Shown: one piece after another, positions 35,794-38,301 of the stretch | Position numbering within the stretch: the first letter of the stretch is position 1 | Layout: each line of letters begins with the position of its first letter | Assembly (NCBI RefSeq): GCF_014164585.1 | Contig: NZ_JACJFM010000003.1 | Span: 1-38,301 of the forward strand | Direction: 5' to 3' | Origin: Oceanospirillum sediminis | Lineage (GTDB): Bacteria; Pseudomonadota; Gammaproteobacteria; Pseudomonadales; Halomonadaceae | Length of the DNA: 38,301 bases | Notes under the pieces: generated by a model | What the model saw: the letters and a program-made list of their open reading frames with translations, nothing else | Databases searched by the model: none | What the model was told of the DNA's origin: nothing | Translations under genes and position numbers: made by a program

Positions 35794-36587
35794 TGTCTGA
35801 TTTATCTTATACCGAAAAACCTCTGGTTCTGTTGCATGGCTGGGGTGCAACACCGGCAATATGGCAGCCTCTGGTTGAGGCTCTGCATCGGCGTTGCCCT
35901 GAGCTGGAGGTGATGACTCTGCCCTGGCCCGGTTATCTCAGTGGCCAGGAGGATACCGGGCCTGAAGCGCTTGAAACTGCAGACAGCCTGCAGCAACTGG
36001 CGGATGCTATGCTGCCGGAGTTACCTCGGAACGCCCACTGGCTGGGCTGGTCTCTGGGTGGTAACCTGGCGCTCTGGTTGGCAGATTACCTGAGTCGAAC
36101 CTCATCAGAGCAGACTCATACCGGTGAGCTGATTATGCTGGGCAGTAATGCCTGCTTTGCACAGAGGGAACACTGGCCACATGCGCTGGATGCTGATGTA
36201 CTGGGGCAGTTTCGACAGGGGTTTGATCTGCAACCGGAAAAAACGCTGAAACGCTTCCATAGCCTGCAGATGCAGGGGGAAGCCGATCTGCGAGCATGTA
36301 AAAGAGCGTTTACCACTCTGCTCGGTAAAGATATGCCCGCTGATAACATTACTCTGGCAGCGGGATTAACCTGGCTGGCGGAACTGGATCTGACAAGGGT
36401 TGCCGAACGGCATAGTGGCCGTTTGCACTGGTTACTGGGAGAACATGATCCTCTGGTTCCGGTTCAGGTGGCTGAATATCTGCCAGGACAGGTTGAGGTT
36501 TTACCAGACTGTGGCCACCTGCCCATGCTGACTGAGACCGAGCGACTGGCAGAGCAGCTGCTGAATATTCTGAAGGTGGCCTCATGA
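35793..36587 (+). CDS. bioH: Pimeloyl-ACP methyl ester carboxylesterase
   Basis: An alpha/beta hydrolase that removes the methyl ester of pimeloyl-ACP, ending the disguised fatty-acid-synthesis route to pimelate. 264 aa (E. coli 256). The catalytic triad is S87 (GWSLGG), D219 (GEHDPLVP) and H242 (DCGHLPML), and the oxyanion region is LHGWGATPAIWQPL. It overlaps bioF by one base and bioC by four, so it is tightly coupled within the operon. Confidence 0.95.
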   Translation: MSDLSYTEKPLVLLHGWGATPAIWQPLVEALHRRCPELEVMTLPWPGYLSGQEDTGPEALETADSLQQLADAMLPELPRNAHWLGWSLGGNLALWLADYLSRTSSEQTHTGELIMLGSNACFAQREHWPHALDADVLGQFRQGFDLQPEKTLKRFHSLQMQGEADLRACKRAFTTLLGKDMPADNITLAAGLTWLAELDLTRVAERHSGRLHWLLGEHDPLVPVQVAEYLPGQVEVLPDCGHLPMLTETERLAEQLLNILKVAS

Positions 36588-37468
36588 CTCCGTCTTTAAC
36601 TGCTGCATCTGATCATCAGACGGTATCCTCGGTGAATCATCGTTCAGGCGCGCACGCGGATAAGCTGACTGATAAACCTATTGATAAACAAAGAGTGGCC
36701 AGGGCTTTCAGTTCGGCAGCCAGCCAGTATGATCAGCTGGCAGAAGCCCAGAAGCGTATTGCTGGTCGCTTACTGGCTCTTTGTCCACCCGCAGAACGGG
36801 TGCTGGATATCGGTTGTGGTACAGGTTACTGGACCCGGCGTTTACGGGATCACTGTCAGGCGAAGCAAGTACATGGACTGGATCTGGCACCGGGTATGCT
36901 GGAGTATGCGGCTCAGCAAGGACAGAACGATGCCATTGACTGGGTATGTGCTGATGCTGAAGCCCTGCCGATGGAACCCGGTAGCCTGGATCTGATTTTT
37001 TCCAGTCTGGCGATCCAGTGGTGCACCGATTATCAGGCCCTGTTTAATGGTATAGCGCGTTGTCTGGCCGTCCAGGGGCAAGCCTGTATCGCAACGTTAT
37101 TGCCTGGTACGCTGTATGAGCTGGAGCAGAGCTGGGCTCAGGTTGATCATGGACAGCATGTTAATCAGTTTTTGCCGCTGGAAGAGTTGACTCGGGCGAT
37201 TACTACTGCTGGTTTATCCCTATCGGCTTGTGATGAATATACTGAAACCCTGTATTATCCGGATCTGAGAGGCGTGACCGATTCCATTAAAGGGATTGGT
37301 GCCCATCATGTGCAGGGAGATAACCGCCTGACCGGTCGTAAAGCGATTATCGGCTTAAAGCAGGCTTATGAGCAGTACCGGACAGAGCTAGGGCTGCCTG
37401 TGAGTTACCAGGTTGTATTGCTGACACTGACAAAAAATGAAACCACTCAGAACGACGTGCAGGATTAA
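36584..37468 (+). CDS. bioC: Malonyl-ACP O-methyltransferase
   Basis: A SAM-dependent methyltransferase that caps malonyl-ACP so the fatty-acid machinery can build the pimeloyl chain; BioH later removes the methyl. 294 aa, with about 35 extra N-terminal residues before the conserved VARAFSSAASQYD. SAM motif I is VLDIGCGTGYW (73-83), then GLDLAPGMLEYA and DLIFSSLAIQWC. The start ATGA overlaps the bioH stop. An in-frame later start would shorten the unconserved N-terminus, but the overlap favours this one. Confidence 0.95.
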   Translation: MTPSLTAASDHQTVSSVNHRSGAHADKLTDKPIDKQRVARAFSSAASQYDQLAEAQKRIAGRLLALCPPAERVLDIGCGTGYWTRRLRDHCQAKQVHGLDLAPGMLEYAAQQGQNDAIDWVCADAEALPMEPGSLDLIFSSLAIQWCTDYQALFNGIARCLAVQGQACIATLLPGTLYELEQSWAQVDHGQHVNQFLPLEELTRAITTAGLSLSACDEYTETLYYPDLRGVTDSIKGIGAHHVQGDNRLTGRKAIIGLKQAYEQYRTELGLPVSYQVVLLTLTKNETTQNDVQD

Positions 37469-37470
37469 GT

Positions 37471-38181
37471 ATGGCTAAGAAAACCTATTTTATTACCGGT
37501 ACTGATACAGATGCCGGGAAAACTTTTGTCAGTGCCACCTTGCTGCATAAAGCCGGGCAACTGGGATATAGCACCCTGGCGCATAAACCGGTAGCGGCGG
37601 GTTGTGAGCAAACAGAAGAGGGTTTGCGTAACTCAGATGCTACGACACTGATGGCGGCAATGTCGGAAGAGCTGGATTATGAACTGGTAAACCCTATTGC
37701 TCTGGAGCCACCGATTGCTCCTCATATTGCAGCAGCAGAAAAAGGGCAGGGGTTATCGGTATCCCGTCTGAATGGCTTTGCCCGTGGTCTGATGATGGCT
37801 AAAGTCGATCTGTTATTGATTGAAGGTGCCGGTGGCTGGAAGGTGCCTCTGGGGCCTCGTGAAACTCTGGCTGACTATGCTGTAAGCCTGAAACAGCCCG
37901 TTATTCTGGTGGTAGGTATGAAGCTGGGATGTATAAGCCATGCCCTGTTGACTGCAGAGGCGATCCAGCGAGATGGCCTGGAGCTGGCTGGTTGGGTGGC
38001 TAATCAGATTGATCCTGAGATGAACCGTTATAAAGAAAATCTGGCTACATTGCACCAGATGCTTCCAGCTCCGCTACTGGCGGAGGTTCCTTATATAGAA
38101 GGCTCTGATTGGCAGCAGGCGGCAGATTACTTCCCGGAAGCGGCGGTTCATCATCTGCTGGATAAAAAGGGCACTGTATAG
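37471..38181 (+). CDS. bioD: ATP-dependent dethiobiotin synthetase
   Basis: BioD closes the ureido ring of DAPA with CO2 and ATP to make dethiobiotin. 236 aa (E. coli BioD1 225). P-loop GTDTDAGKT (10-18, K17), KPVAAGCE with the conserved lysine near residue 39, and EGAGGWKVPL near 115-125. The ATG lies 2 bases after the bioC stop. It is the last gene of the operon. Confidence 0.97.
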   Translation: MAKKTYFITGTDTDAGKTFVSATLLHKAGQLGYSTLAHKPVAAGCEQTEEGLRNSDATTLMAAMSEELDYELVNPIALEPPIAPHIAAAEKGQGLSVSRLNGFARGLMMAKVDLLLIEGAGGWKVPLGPRETLADYAVSLKQPVILVVGMKLGCISHALLTAEAIQRDGLELAGWVANQIDPEMNRYKENLATLHQMLPAPLLAEVPYIEGSDWQQAADYFPEAAVHHLLDKKGTV

Positions 38182-38246
38182 AAGAGGCTGCACAGAGTTG
38201 ATTCGAGGCTTCGTTATATTATTTTATCGCTATTGGTAGCATACTA

Positions 38247-38274
38247 TTGACGAAAGCTTTAGCTTCTATATAAT
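38247..38274 (+). promoter_or_regulatory. Strong stable-RNA promoter
   Basis: TTGACG (38247-38252), 16-base spacer and perfect TATAAT (38269-38274), followed by the GC-rich ACGCCTCCG discriminator. Its spacing and form match the tRNA-Leu(CAA) promoter in this window. It points to the tRNA beginning at 38288. Confidence 0.85.
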
Positions 38275-38287
38275 ACGCCTCCGTGCT

Positions 38288-38301
38288 GCGGAAGTGGTGA
38301 A
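38288..38301 (+). tRNA. 5' end of a tRNA-Leu gene, cut by the window edge
   Basis: The last 14 bases, GCGGAAGTGGTGAA, match the acceptor and D-stem start of gammaproteobacterial tRNA-Leu (GCGGAAG acceptor strand, then TGGTGAA). The anticodon is beyond the window. The strong promoter 13 bases upstream supports a stable-RNA gene. Confidence 0.65.

Overview
The window looks like a chromosomal segment of a marine-type gammaproteobacterium. The best guess is the Oceanospirillaceae or a relative, because the gene orders queA-tgt-yajC-secD-secF, suhB/trmJ-iscR-iscS-iscA-ndk-rlmN-pilW-rodZ-ispG-hisS-yfgM-bamB-der and comF/bioB-bioF-bioH-bioC-bioD are classic for gammaproteobacteria and the proteins read as intermediate between Pseudomonas and Enterobacteria. 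The genus is an inference.

Region 1 (about 1-6000) is accessory DNA. It holds a 5'-truncated gph-like HAD phosphatase, a small orphan gene, a P4-type tyrosine integrase with its own terminator, and a long, visibly AT-rich SF2 helicase gene. That helicase has an apparent C-terminal nuclease-like domain and is split by a one-base frameshift exactly inside its Walker A motif. The block ends at a complete tRNA-Leu(CAA) gene on the minus strand with a strong promoter and terminator. tRNA-Leu genes are common island insertion sites, but no att repeat was found by eye.

Region 2 (6000-8930) holds the 3' remnant of a chemoreceptor gene and an overlapping FIST-domain sensor plus soluble histidine kinase, arranged like NosP/NahK-type nitric-oxide signalling pairs.

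Region 3 (8930-14770) is queuosine tRNA modification (queA, tgt) followed by the Sec accessory complex (yajC, secD, secF), closed by a terminator. A convergent suhB homologue follows, in the usual place but with its catalytic metal ligands substituted.

Region 4 (15980-20060) has trmJ, then iscR behind a clear IscR-type operator, iscS, iscA and ndk. The isc locus lacks iscU, hscB, hscA, fdx and iscX, and IscS lacks the usual C-terminal tail.

Region 5 (20220-29580) runs rlmN, pilW, rodZ, ispG, hisS, yfgM, bamB and der: ribosome modification, pilus and cell-shape proteins, isoprenoid and aminoacyl-tRNA synthesis, and outer-membrane and ribosome assembly.

Region 6 (29620-38180) has mltC, srkA and comF on the minus strand, then the biotin operon bioBFHCD on the plus strand behind a near-perfect BirA operator overlapping its promoter. 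The window ends in a strong promoter and the first 14 bases of another tRNA-Leu gene.

The most interesting items are the frameshifted helicase-nuclease (candidate defence gene), the apparently catalytically dead SuhB, and the stripped-down isc operon.
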